Shown one piece after another: positions 11,538 to 21,986 of a stretch of 64,000 bases of DNA. The number at the start of each line of letters is the position of its first letter. Positions within the stretch are counted from its first letter, which is position 1. Location: assembly GCA_034387635.1 (NCBI GenBank), contig JAOANU010000005.1:434001-498000 (forward strand), written 5' to 3'. The translations under genes and the position numbers were made by a program. This DNA is from Rhodosporidiobolus odoratus (Eukaryota > Basidiomycota > Microbotryomycetes > Sporidiobolales > Sporidiobolaceae). The notes under the pieces are model-generated. The model ran no database searches. It was not told the DNA's origin and saw only the letters and a program-made list of their open reading frames with translations.

Positions 11538-14417
11538 CTAAGCCAGCAAGTCTGCCACGACCGCCTTCGCCTTTTTCAGGTCCTCCTCACTCGCCGCTTC
11601 ATTCCAAACCTCCCACCAACTGGTATCACCTGCCTTCTCCGCCTTGATCACTTCCAATCCCACCGCTCCACTCTCCAACTCCATCTCGCCCAAATGCGCC
11701 CCAGCCGCTCTCAACGTTTTCACCATTCTCACCGCCTCTAAGCCCCCTCCCTGTTTAGCAGCATAAAACAGTGCTGAATGACCAGCTATGTCTCGAGCGT
11801 GAACGGAGGCGCCGTGAGAGAGGAGGAGGTCGACGTTGGAAGGGAGGGAAGCGAGAACGGCGAGATGAAGAGGGGTTTGGAGGGTTGAGGTCGAGGGTTC
11901 GTTGAGGAGAGAAGGGAGGGCGAGGGGAGTCGAGCTGATACTGGTACCGGTACCGGTTGAAGGGTGAATTGAAGGCGGAGCGTCGAGAGTGGAAAGGAGG
12001 GCGGCAAGAGAATTGTCGGGTCGAGAGGCGGCTTGGGAGAGGAGGTACGGCATGACGGCGGCTCGGAGGGCTTCTTCGTCTGCTAGAGTTGGTTGGGTGG
12101 AGAACTCCTCGGGGAGGGGAACGGCAAGGGAAGATGTTGATGAGGCATCGGGAAGAGAGACGGTTTTCTGAGCGGGAGAGCAAGGGCCGCGACGGGAAGA
12201 GGGCGCGAGGTCGATGATCTGCGAGAAGAGGGTTTGCAATCGAGTCTCGGTGGACGCCGGCGAGGAGTAGGTTGGAATCGGGGAGATGTGGGTGAGCTCT
12301 CCGCGCAGAGGTTGGGCGAGAAGGCGGCGGATTTGGGCGGGAGATAGCTCTGGCTTGGAGAGGAGGTACGAGAGCTTGGCCAGTGCAGCCTGTGAAGGCG
12401 GAAGATTGTTCAACTCGTACGGACTGGTATGGGAGTGCGACTCGACCTACCTCGGTAGTCATATCTCCACCGCCGACCACTCCAACTGCAGCCAACGCTC
12501 GGCCAGTCTCGTAGATATCCGGCGCCACACTTCCCGTGACGCACTGTGTCACGTTGACGATGACCATGTTGTGCTGCTCCGTCGCTTCGCGGAAAGCGGA
12601 GAGAAGCTCCGGCCGACGCGGAGCGTTTCCGGCACCATAGCTTTCGATTACGACGCCTCGCACTCCACCTGGGCGGAGGAAAGCGCGCACGGCAGCAGCG
12701 GTTATACCAGGGAAGATCCGGAGTGTTGCTGGGCAGAGCAGAAACCAGATTAACCCGCGAGTGTGGCGAGACCTAGCTAAACAGGGAGCAAAGGACGTAC
12801 CGACATCAGAAGAGAACGCTGTATGAGCTCGGAAAGGGCGTGGTCCAGGTCGCAGAACTTGCGGCCACGCAACATCGACATCGATACCGACGGTAGCGAG
12901 CGGAGCCAAGTTGGGGGACTAAACGAGGGAAGAAGGCGTGAGTGATCTAATCCAGGGAAGGGAAGAAGAAGGGAGAGCACCTGAAACGCGGCGAACGCTT
13001 CTGAGCTGAACTTGATGGCTCGGTTGCCTCGGAGGAGGGTGTTGTCGAAGAAGAGGCAGACTTCGGGAATGATGAAGTGACCGGCAAGGATGAGCGAGCC
13101 CTGCGGTAGCGCACAGGCAGTTAGCCTGCGGGTTCGCTTTCATGCAGCAAAGCCGGTACATACTAACAGGTTGTCGATGGCATCGGTGAACCTGTAGACA
13201 GATTGTTAGGTACGGGTGCCAGGTGAAAGGGTAGAGACAGCGGACAGCTCAGAAAGCGGAATTTGCGCGCCAGTAAGGATGACGGTCTTGCTGCGGTACA
13301 GACAGTAGTGCGTTAGATTGGTGTGCACCGGAGTTGTGCGAGAGGTGGGGCTAACGCACCCGAGGTCTTCGAGGAGGAAAGACAACGCCGCAGCTGAGAA
13401 GGCCATAGTATCCGTCCCATGCAGCACGAGGAAGGCATCGAAGTGCGGATAGCTGATTGAAACCGAACGTCAGCGAGTTTTTGCTTGAGCGCGGCGCCAG
13501 CAACAGACCCTGGCGGCAGCAAAGCCGGGAAGAGAACAGCCGGCTCACTTTCGCTCAATATCGCCAGCAATTCGCAAGAAGTCTTGCGGTTCGATCTCGC
13601 TCGAGTCGATGAGCCGCTCATACTCCCAGACACAGTAGCTGTGAGCAGGAAGAGTAAGCTGAGAAGTACAGGAAACCACGACTTGCTGCGTCGGTTACAG
13701 AGGGAAGTGCAGCGCACCGGATGCGCTTGCCTTGAGCGAAGCGAGGCGTTACGAGCGAGGGCAGTAAGAGCGGGCCAGCAGACGTGAGCACTTCGATGTC
13801 CTTCGACTCGGCTGGAATGGGCAGACTACGGCTTCGTGCAGGACTTGGGCTCGCCGTCCTCGAGGCAGACCACTGCGAGAACGCTGCAACAGACGTCGAG
13901 TTTGTCCAGACACTCTGACCCGTCGGATCGTGAAACCTGTAGCCATCGAGAATCATCGGTTGCCGTGCCAAGGAAGATGGTGCTTGAGGAAAAAAGGGCG
14001 GAATGGGAAAAGAGCGGAAGATGGCTAACCGTTTCTGCGAGCGAAGGCTGCATCGAAGGGCCCAAGAGAGCCACGGGAGAGGTGAGATTACGGCGGGGTG
14101 AGCTAAAGCTGTCTCAAGGCGTGCAAGGGGATAGGGCGCAAAATCGGAAGGGACGGCAGCTTACTTGGATGCGAGAAAGCCGGGATGGGGCGCGTATCCA
14201 CCGTCGGCTTTCAGCATACCGATTGTCCCTCTGCTCGGGCTCGGACGACGAGAGCAAGGAACCGGAAGATTTCCGGATGCGGCAAGCGAAATTGGAGAGG
14301 GAAGGATGAGGATGGTCAGTTAGAATGCAATTCGATCAGATGAGAGCACAGTTTCAAGGTATCGCACCCGGTATATAAGACGAGGATTCGCGTCTCTCCA
14401 TCGGCGGCCATGCTCAT
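11538..14417 (-). CDS. Cytosolic L-asparaginase with C-terminal ankyrin repeats (ASPG type)
   Basis: Hydrolyses asparagine to aspartate and ammonia. The start at 14417 (MSMAADGETRILVLYTGG; a second ATG at 14411 is also in frame) leads into the first active-site motif. An intron falls inside it, splitting YTGG from TIGM. The second nucleophile/proton-relay motif is HGTDTMAFSAAALSFLLEDLG (about 13430-13370), followed by VILTGAQIPLSEL. Later exons hold GSLILAGHFIIPEVCLFFDN, GVRGVVIESYGAGNAP and QCVTGSVAPDIYETG, all standard type I asparaginase landmarks. The last exon (12413-11538) has ankyrin-like helices (TPLHLAVLASLPSNVDLLLSHGA in part, then DIAGHSALFYAAKQGG). The same enzyme-ankyrin order is found in human ASPG and fungal relatives. 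No signal peptide, so probably cytosolic. About ten introns. Confidence 0.92.
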
Positions 14418-15238
14418 TGAGAAGTCGATGCAGTTGAAGCGAAGGGAGGGCGAGGTGAAAGTGGTAAGGTTGCGGCAGGCGGGAGCGAAAAGAGGCGGAG
14501 GGAGTCACTGAGGCGCCTACAGTTCTGACAGCGGGATCTACAAGGCAGTTGCAGCTATTCGACGAGCAGTACAGAGCAAATTAGGATTTTGTGAACCTCC
14601 GCGGCTTGTTGGCTGTCGCCAAATCCTCGTGATTCGTGCTGCCCCGTTGGACCTGCGCTGTGCTATTTCTTTTGACAAGACCGCCAAGATCGACCGTAAG
14701 GCCGTCGCTAGCATGTCCGACTCAGATGCCGACTCTGCCTTCTCCTCGAGCCTCAGTCTCCGACGGCAATGCGATCGCTCTCGTCGCATTGCGGCTCTCA
14801 CCTTCGATGCCCAGTCGCCTAACCACGCCAGGAAATACCCGCTCCAAATCTCCCTCAAGTCTTCCGCTTCGAGTTAAACTCGCCGACGGGACTTGGACAG
14901 ATCCGGCAGGCGGAGCCTCGTCGCGATTCAACGGCTCTCGATGCAAACCGCCCGTCTCGTACAGCTTCCTCGTTCCCAAGCGATACTGAGTCTCAGTAAC
15001 CCTCGAGCATATATCGTCTCCGTCGGCCGGGTGCCCGCCGTGGTGGAGTAGCGATCCAACTGCGAGCGCTCTTTCCTCTTCTTCTTCTCTCTTCATCCCG
15101 CACCTCTTGCACCTCGTTCTCTCTACCTCGAGTACGTCTATCAGTGTTTACTCTGTCCTCTCCTGCCGCTCACTGACTTCCATCTTATCGCAGAGCCCTC
15201 CTTATCTTCCTTCCTCGTCAACCCACCCCAATTTCACC
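14418..15238. other. Divergent intergenic region with an uncertain small reading frame
   Basis: About 820 bp between the asparaginase and CPL1-like starts. A + strand frame from ATG 14713 gives 54 residues (starts MSDSDADSAFSSS, ends at 14877). An overlapping frame (14636-14989) ends in PVSYSFLVPKRY. Neither has a domain I recognise, and neither is needed to explain the neighbours. It could be a small gene, a leader, or only promoter DNA. The last 130 bp before 15239 are pyrimidine-rich, as expected for a 5' UTR. Confidence 0.4.
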
Positions 15239-16715
15239 ATGCGCTCCACCTTGATCCTCGCCTCTCTTGCGTCCCTCTCGTCTGTCGCGCTCGCGCAGAA
15301 CGGCTACGGTCGCTTCCCTTGCACCATCGTCAACGGCGACGGTACCTACTCTGCCGGTCAGCACCATTTTCCTCCCGTACTGTCCGCGTTGCCAGCTGAT
15401 CTTGCATGTATTGCTCTCGCCTCTCGTTCTCCTCCCTTGTCTGCACCCGCAATCATCCGTTACCCGCCACATCTCCAATACTTGATACGAGCAGACCAGA
15501 CCCAGTGCGCCAACGATGCTCTTATTGCCCCGGGTGCCGACACGACGGAGGACACTGGCAACCAGGGTGACGGCCCCACGCCTGTCAACCCGGTCTGTGC
15601 TATCGACTCTCAGTCGGGACTCTACTACTGCGGTATCGCGGGCGCAACTTGCACCAGCGACGAGAACTGTTCGTCTTACTCCTTACTTTGCCGTTTCTTC
15701 TCCCTCCTCGCGCTCATGTTTTCATCGATATCCGCCTTCCATCGCGAGCCTGACGCTGAGAGTCTTCATACTGCTATGCAGGCGACAACGGTTTCTGCGA
15801 CACTACCACTGGTACCTGCTCGGGCGGACGGAACGCCGCCTGCGAAGGCGCAGACACCAACTGCTCCGGCTACCTTTAGTGTGTCATCTTCCCCTCGCAA
15901 TACACTTCATGCCGTTTTCTGACATAGACTCCTGTCTCGCAGCTGCACCGACCTCGATGGCGCCCCGACGGACGCGGACACCTGCGGAGGCCTTGGTTCT
16001 TTCTGCCAGGACTACGCCCTCGGTGACAACTCCCAGTCCAACGCCGCCAACTACGCCCTCTTCAACGGTGCCTGTACGGTCTACCCTCTGCGTGGCTGCA
16101 TCATCTAGTGCTGACCAGTTCTGCCTTGTTTTGTTGCAGGCTCATCCGGCTACTGCAACTTCAATTTGGGTGTTTGCGACACTCACGCTACCGAGGTCGG
16201 CGCTGATTGCTCGAGCGACTCCGATTTCGCGTGCACCACCTCAGCATCAACTGGTGAAGCCTTGACCTGCGACACAACCACCTTGACCTGCGTCGTTGCC
16301 GCCGCCCCCTCGGGCTACGCTCGCCAACGCCGCAACCGCGCCTTGTTCAAAAAGAGCATGTGCCCAGCCGCCCACTCCGCTTGCCAGGTTCCCAACTCGA
16401 AGGGCTTTGAGTGCATCGACACTCAGACCAACCTTGAGCAGTGCGGTGCTTGCGCTTCCATGGGCGGTGTCGACTGCACCACACTTCCTGGCGTCGAGGC
16501 TGTCGGATGCTCCAACGGCGTCTGTACGTATCCTTCCACCTGCCTATTTCTGCTGTCTTGCCCGGCTGAGCATTCGATTGACCTCCGTCTGCTTCTCTTC
16601 CCTTTTTGCAGGCGAGATCTGGTCGTGCGCCGAGGGCTTCTCTTACGACGCCTCCTCCAACTCCTGCCTCGTCTCTGTCTCATCCCCTACTCCCTTTTCC
16701 CTGCCCCCCATGTAG
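15239..16715 (+). CDS. Secreted cysteine-rich protein with C-terminal CPL1-like domain
   Basis: The ATG at 15239 begins a clear signal peptide (MRSTLILASLASLSSVALA, cut near AQ). About six exons follow, split by short introns. The middle is a series of small Cys-rich loops (CAIDSQSGLYYCGIAGATC, CTSDENC). The C-terminal part (about 16350-16680) fits the basidiomycete CPL1-like domain: CPAAHSACQVP, GFECIDTQTNLEQCGAC, GVDCTTLPGVEAVGC, then CEIWSCAEGFSYDASSNSC. CPL1 of Cryptococcus is a secreted protein linked to capsule formation and host immune modulation; whether this one acts at the cell surface or outside is unknown. Short Ser/Pro tail, no GPI signal seen. Confidence 0.82.
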
Positions 16716-17295
16716 CGCATCTTACTCTCCTTGTGTCCTCTTTTTCCCTCGCCCTTCTCTTCCGCCCCCCCCCCCCCCCCCATCCTCTCTTCGATTTCGC
16801 CCCACCAGAACACTCAGCACCTACCACAAATATCGCGGTCTTTCTCTCCAAGGGTTTTCATCGTTTTCACCACTCGACTTGTACATACGCCGGGTTTTTA
16901 CTTATTTATTTACTTGCCTTTTCTTCGTTCTGACAACTTTTTGTAAAGGAACAAAGATGGAACGAAGACACTGGATCTTTCAAAGTGGTCTTGCCTGCGC
17001 TGTTTGACGCTGCTTGAGCGAGTTGGGAAGGCGGAAAAAAGCAAGGAAAAAGGGATGTCGATTTTGACTGACCCCTGGAGTTCCTGCAAGACCGACTCTG
17101 CTCTGTCTGCTTCGCATCATCTTGCTCGTTATTGTGCGCTGCTTGCCGCAGCATCAATGGCTCATGTCGCCGTTGTTGAACAGACGCGTCTGGCTCGCGT
17201 CGTCCTGCTTTCTTGGTCTCTCTCCATTCTCTTGCGCTCTTCCTCTAGCCAGACTTGACAACACTCTTTACCTCACCCTAGTCATTCATTACACC
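16716..17295. other. Intergenic with a 17-base poly-C run
   Basis: About 580 bp between two + strand secreted-protein genes. It includes a C17 homopolymer at 16765-16781 just past the CPL1-like stop codon, AT-rich TTATTTATTTACTTG at about 16900, and probably the protease promoter. No gene seen. Confidence 0.6.
16765..16781. repeat. Poly-C homopolymer (17 C)
   Basis: Uninterrupted run of C in the 3' flank of the CPL1-like gene. Its exact length is prone to sequencing error. Confidence 0.85.
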
Positions 17296-19300
17296 ATGCT
17301 CGCTGGTGCCCTTTCCCTCCTCGCACTCCTCGCCATCCCCTCAGCTTCCGCGATTCAAACCATCCAACTTACCAAACGCGACCTTGGACTCAAGAACGCC
17401 GATGGATCTGTAAACTTCTCCGGACTCAAGTCGGAGGCATCTCGATTGGCCAAGTACGTCCGCCTCTTATTTGATCGCGGTGGACGCGGCGAGATGTGCT
17501 GACCTTTTGTTGTTGAACGACGCAGGAAATACGAGAGGGTACGGCTGGACGCCACGCGACTCGGTGGAGCGCTTGCTGACAGTCCTTACTGACGTGCAGA
17601 ATCGCAAGAACTGGCGTTTCCACGCTTTCAACGAGAACCCCAAGGCGCGCTCCTCCCGCAAGAGGGGAACCGCTACCCTGACGCACCAGGATACGGCTGG
17701 TGCGCCCTTTCCTTTCACTCTCTGAGAAGGATCCACTGAAGAGCATCTGCGCAGTCTGGACTGGCAAAGTTCAAATTGGAACACCCGTAAATGCCTTTCG
17801 CCGCTTTTCCTTTCCGCCGTCTCCTCTTATTCAACCTCCCGTGCCGCTCCGCAGGCTCAATCCTTTGACATCTACTTTGACACTGGCTCCTCTGACTTCA
17901 CTGTCGCCTCGAGCAACTGCCCCAGCTCGAGCTGCGGAACCAAAAACCGCTACAACGTCGGCGCGAGTACCACCGCGGTGCAGACTTCGACTACCATCAC
18001 GACCAACTTTGTCGACGGCACCTCCTCCAGCGGGTGGGCCCTCTGCTTGACAGCAGAAATGAGGTTCTTTCGACTGACATTGAACTCTCTCGCAGAAACC
18101 TCGTCGAAGACACCGTCAAGTGCGCATCTCTTACCGCAACCGGCCAGGACGTGATTGCCGCAACTTCCCTCTCTTCGACCGTTTCGGATCTCGAGTCTGA
18201 CGGGTGCGTTCTCCAGAGTTCCCTCTGTTCGGATACCTGCTGACTTGCCTTGTTTCGTCAAAACTTGCAGCCTGTATGCTTCTTCTCGACAACCTGCCTC
18301 TGCTGTACTTGACTACTGACTCTCCATCCTTCGTTAGCATGGGTCTCGCATACCCCGCTCTGTCGCAAGCCTACTCCAATTCTCTCCCCTTCACCCTTTA
18401 CAACCAGAACCAAGGTGGCAGGCCCCAGTGGTTCGGCCTCCGCCTGAACAACAACGGCGTCTCGCAGCTCACCCTCGGCGGCTATAACCGCGCTCGCGTG
18501 ACGGGTCAGATCCGCTACTTCAATGTCAAGATTGAGACAGGCTCGACCTTCCGCACATACTGGCAGATTGGCGCCTCGGCGCCCTATGTCAACGGCGCGC
18601 AGGCTATCAAGACCCGCGTCAACCACATCCTCGACTCTGGCACGACCCTCATCATCGTGCGCCAGCTCCATATCGCTTGGAAGGAGTCGCTCGCTAACCT
18701 TGACTTCGACCTTCCCAGGCTCCGCCGACGGCCGCTGCCGAATTCTGGGGTAACGTTCCCGGTTCTGCCAAATACGACAGCAACTTCTACACCTTTGTGA
18801 GCTCCTGGTGCCCTGCCATCTTGTAGGAGCAGTTCCTGACGCTTTTGCCCCTCCAGCCCTGCGACTCTGCTCCCCAGCTCGAGTTCAGCTTCTCTCGTAT
18901 TACCCTCACGATGTACGGTATCAGCGACGACTGTAGGTTTTTCCTCTGTACATGATGCCAGCTTGGGCTGATCTGGTCACAAAATGCAGCTTTCAACCTC
19001 GGCTACCTCGAGGAAGACCCGAGTCGCTGTGTCGGAGCCGTTATCTCGCAAGAACTGGGTCTCGGCACGTCCTGGATCTTGGGTGACGCTTTCAGTGCGT
19101 CTGCATCCATATATCCTGTCGAAGAGCTGCTGGCTAACCGCGAACCCTTCAACCTTTGCAGTGACCGTAAACCGCCTTTTCTCTTCTGCGCCTTGCTCGA
19201 TGGGCTGCCCGGCTGACCTCCCTCAACTTGTCCACCGCAGAACTGGTACATCATACACGACGTCAAGAACAACAACATCGGTATTGGCGCACCGCGTTAA
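17296..19300 (+). CDS. Secreted pepsin-type aspartic protease (family A1)
   Basis: The ATG at 17296 starts a signal peptide (MLAGALSLLALLAIPSASA), followed by a propeptide (IQTIQLTKRDLGLKNADG to about the AFNENPKARSSRKRG basic site). The mature enzyme has both catalytic motifs: FDTGSSDFTVAS (first Asp, about 17875) and ILDSGTTLII (second Asp, about 18630). These bound the two lobes, with the usual GNLVEDTV and SWILGDAF landmarks. It ends in IIHDVKNNNIGIGAPR, then TAA at 19298-19300. About nine introns. Probably an extracellular or vacuolar protein-degrading enzyme. The propeptide and mature domain have ordinary length. The flap tyrosine segment is not obvious in the part I translated, so that region's splicing should be treated with care. 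Confidence 0.85.
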
Positions 19301-19903
19301 CTTATTCCTCTCGCTATTCAGTCTCCACGACGACCACTTCACGACCAACCTTCGTCCCTCGTTCTTTTTCCGTCTATCTATTCAGTCTATATTGCATCTT
19401 ACTCATGCGGACACCTTCAGTTGGAATTGGATTCTGGCTCGCATTGTCGCCGCCTTTTCTTCTTGATTTCGCACGAGAAGAGGCCGGCTTTTCCAAGGCT
19501 TTTCGATGCGACGCCGCACTGCTGCTTGAGCCGTCCACAATCGTGAGCGTGCTACGTACAGCCATCGGTGTCTAGTCACTTCGCAAGCCACTGTCCAGCC
19601 ACCACCTCACTGCAACATGAACCCTTCGCACTTCTGCCTCCGAGTCGTCCCCTGCCCTCTTGTCTCCTCGGCGCCTGCTGATGCTGTATCTCGGCTGCGC
19701 GATTCGGCAGCGCAGCAGCCTGTCCACTTCGCGTCTTCCGCACGCGGCAAGTTCGTGTTTGCGGAGCCTCGAGACCCCGCAGTCCACTTCATCAAATATC
19801 TGGAGACGTTGTGGCTTGTCCGCTTCGCTTGCTGGTCGCTGCTTCTCTCAGTCTTTCATACTGCAGCCGTGGGTTTGCTCAGCCTTCATCGCCGGGCTGC
19901 GCT
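19301..19903. other. Intergenic
   Basis: About 600 bp between two secreted-protein genes on the same strand. Short overlapping frames only. Expected to hold the protease 3' UTR and the promoter of the gene at 19904. Confidence 0.55.
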
Positions 19904-21596
19904 ATGTTGTCATCCGTCGTCGGAGCCTTGGTATCTCTCGCATTGTTGGTTGATTCCGCCTTGGCGCAACAACTTGCCAACGGTAACTACCTCCAGACTG
20001 GCACTATTTCCTCGACATTCCGATGGCAAGCCAGTGGAGTCTTGTCCAAGGGTCGGTGCCCTGTCTCTGTGCGGGCGAGCATTCAAGACTGTTACATCTC
20101 GTTCGCCTTTTCTTTCTCTTCTCAACTGGTTGCCCAAGCAAGTTAATCCCTCCCTTCCTCAACAGCCACCTCGACGCGACCGGTAACCTACAAGAGACGA
20201 CGCAAGCGCAGTACTTGGCTGCAATCTCAGCCTCTTCAGCAGGGACAGCGGACGGGGCGACGGCGTCGGGCGCTTTCGGTGTAGCTTCTGTAGGGAGTCG
20301 CACGTCTGCGGCTCGGACTGCTGAACAGAGGGCGCTGCTGGATGATGAGGACCTTGATGCGTACTTTGAGGCGTTTCCGGAACAGGTTTGCCTGACTTTC
20401 TTTTCTTCCCTCACGTGGTAAGTAAGCTGAAAGTGCTTCGTTCTACAGGAGCAGTTTCGTTATGAGGTTCTTACCCGGTCCTCCACCTTTGGATCGTTCA
20501 AGGTGCGGACCGCGTTCTGCTTCGCACTGGGAAAACCTCCGCTGAAACCTGGATCTTGCAGGCTAAACGCCAAGTCGCCACCTGTGATAGCGATTCCAAC
20601 TTAACCTCGACTTCGACCACTGCCACCGTAACGATGACTTCAACGCGGACGCTGCCCAACGGGTCGACGAGAACCGTCACTAGTACCACTGCCGTCCCGA
20701 CCACGACTGAGGTGGTTTCGTCTCGCCAAAGAAACGAGTTCCTAAGTTGGCCTGGTGCTGTGGCAGGAACGACATGGAAGTATACATGGAAGGTGAGTTT
20801 TGCCTCTTCACTTCAGGGTTGAGGATGGTTCTACAGATTGTTAATTGCGCTTGCTTCCTATAGAGCTACCAAGCTCGCGGCGTCTCAACCAACTACAACT
20901 TCTTCCATGCTTGGCAGTGCGTCCTGATTCCACTATCGCTTCCTTGGTCATTCTCAGTTAACTGAACGACCCTCTCCTGCCTGAACAGGATTCTTCGTCG
21001 AGACGGCTGCGGCGGTCCAGTCGTCACGCTCGATTATCTAGGTACGTCAATCTCTCCCTTGAATCATCCCCGGCTGCATGTCACTGCGTCGTCATCTGCC
21101 TGCCTGACCGGGAGCCGCCTTTCTTTCCACAACCTCGCTCACTATTCCGCGCCCGTTGCTCGTTGCCCTCCTCACTCCTCGCAGACGGTCAAGTCGTAGT
21201 GCAAGATCTTATTGTGGGCTGCAAGCAGTGCGCAGGATTCAATAAGAACTTTGCGTACGTGATTTTTCCTTGGACGAGGACACTCTGATCCCCTCGTCAT
21301 CCTTGCAGAAGCTAGTCTATGACTCTCGCTGACTCCCTTTTCGGCTCCGCAGAAACTACTGGCTCGGATGGACCATCAGCCACGACTTGACCGTCACGTA
21401 CGGCCTAAACGGCAGCATCTCTTACAAAGCCTTCGTCGGTAACAACCTCCGCGTACCCGGTATCTCTTACACCTCTACCGGGAGAGACATGGGCTCTTCG
21501 GCATCGATCAAGTTTGGCAACTACCGCAAGTTTGTTGAAGGGCAGACGGCCGCGACGGCTTATGTCGGCGATTTTACGCAGACGCAGATTTCCTAA
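19904..21596 (+). CDS. Secreted protein, possible polysaccharide-lyase-like jelly-roll domain
   Basis: The ATG at 19904 gives a signal peptide (MLSSVVGALVSLALLVDSALA, cleaved near AQQ). After several short exons comes a Thr/Ser-rich stretch (TSTSTTATVTMTSTRTLPNG, about 20600-20720), likely O-mannosylated. The conserved-looking C-terminal part (about 20750-21596) reads TTWKYTWKSYQARGVSTNY, FFHAWQILRRDGCGGPVVTLD, ISHDLTVTYGLNGSISYKAF and SSASIKFGNYRK. This pattern (a substrate-facing FFHxxQ strand, later an IKFGNYR strand) recalls beta-jelly-roll polysaccharide lyases such as PL7/PL14/PL20, but I cannot place it in one family. An unknown secreted surface protein is the alternative. Coding ends at the TAA by 21596. 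Confidence 0.55.
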
Positions 21597-21879
21597 ATTA
21601 TCCTTATCTATCGCAATTGCCATTATCTATTCGACGCTTTCGCAAAGCTTGCCATCGTTACATCCTTCTCCACATCTGTACATAGATAGAAACCTAGTTA
21701 CCCTCACTCCATTTTATTCTATTCCAGGAAGCATTCGTACATAGGTCTCTTGTTCTCTTGCATCAAAGTAACGGAAGCATCCGGTTCTATTCCCCTTACT
21801 GCTTTGAAGTGAAGCAAGTACAGCAGGGAAGCGAATCCGGCATACCAGCTTCGACTGACGATGAGGTTGAGGCGGCAAC

Positions 21880-21898
21880 GAGAGAGAGAGAGAGAGAG
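21880..21898. repeat. (GA)n dinucleotide repeat
   Basis: Run of alternating G and A between two convergent genes, in the 3' flank of both. Confidence 0.85.
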
Positions 21899-21986
21899 CG
21901 ATGTATTCCAGCTGCGGCAAAACTACCAAACCCTCACGGGCACACTGGACCACTGTGAGAATGCGAGAAAAAGGTCAACTTTGCTT

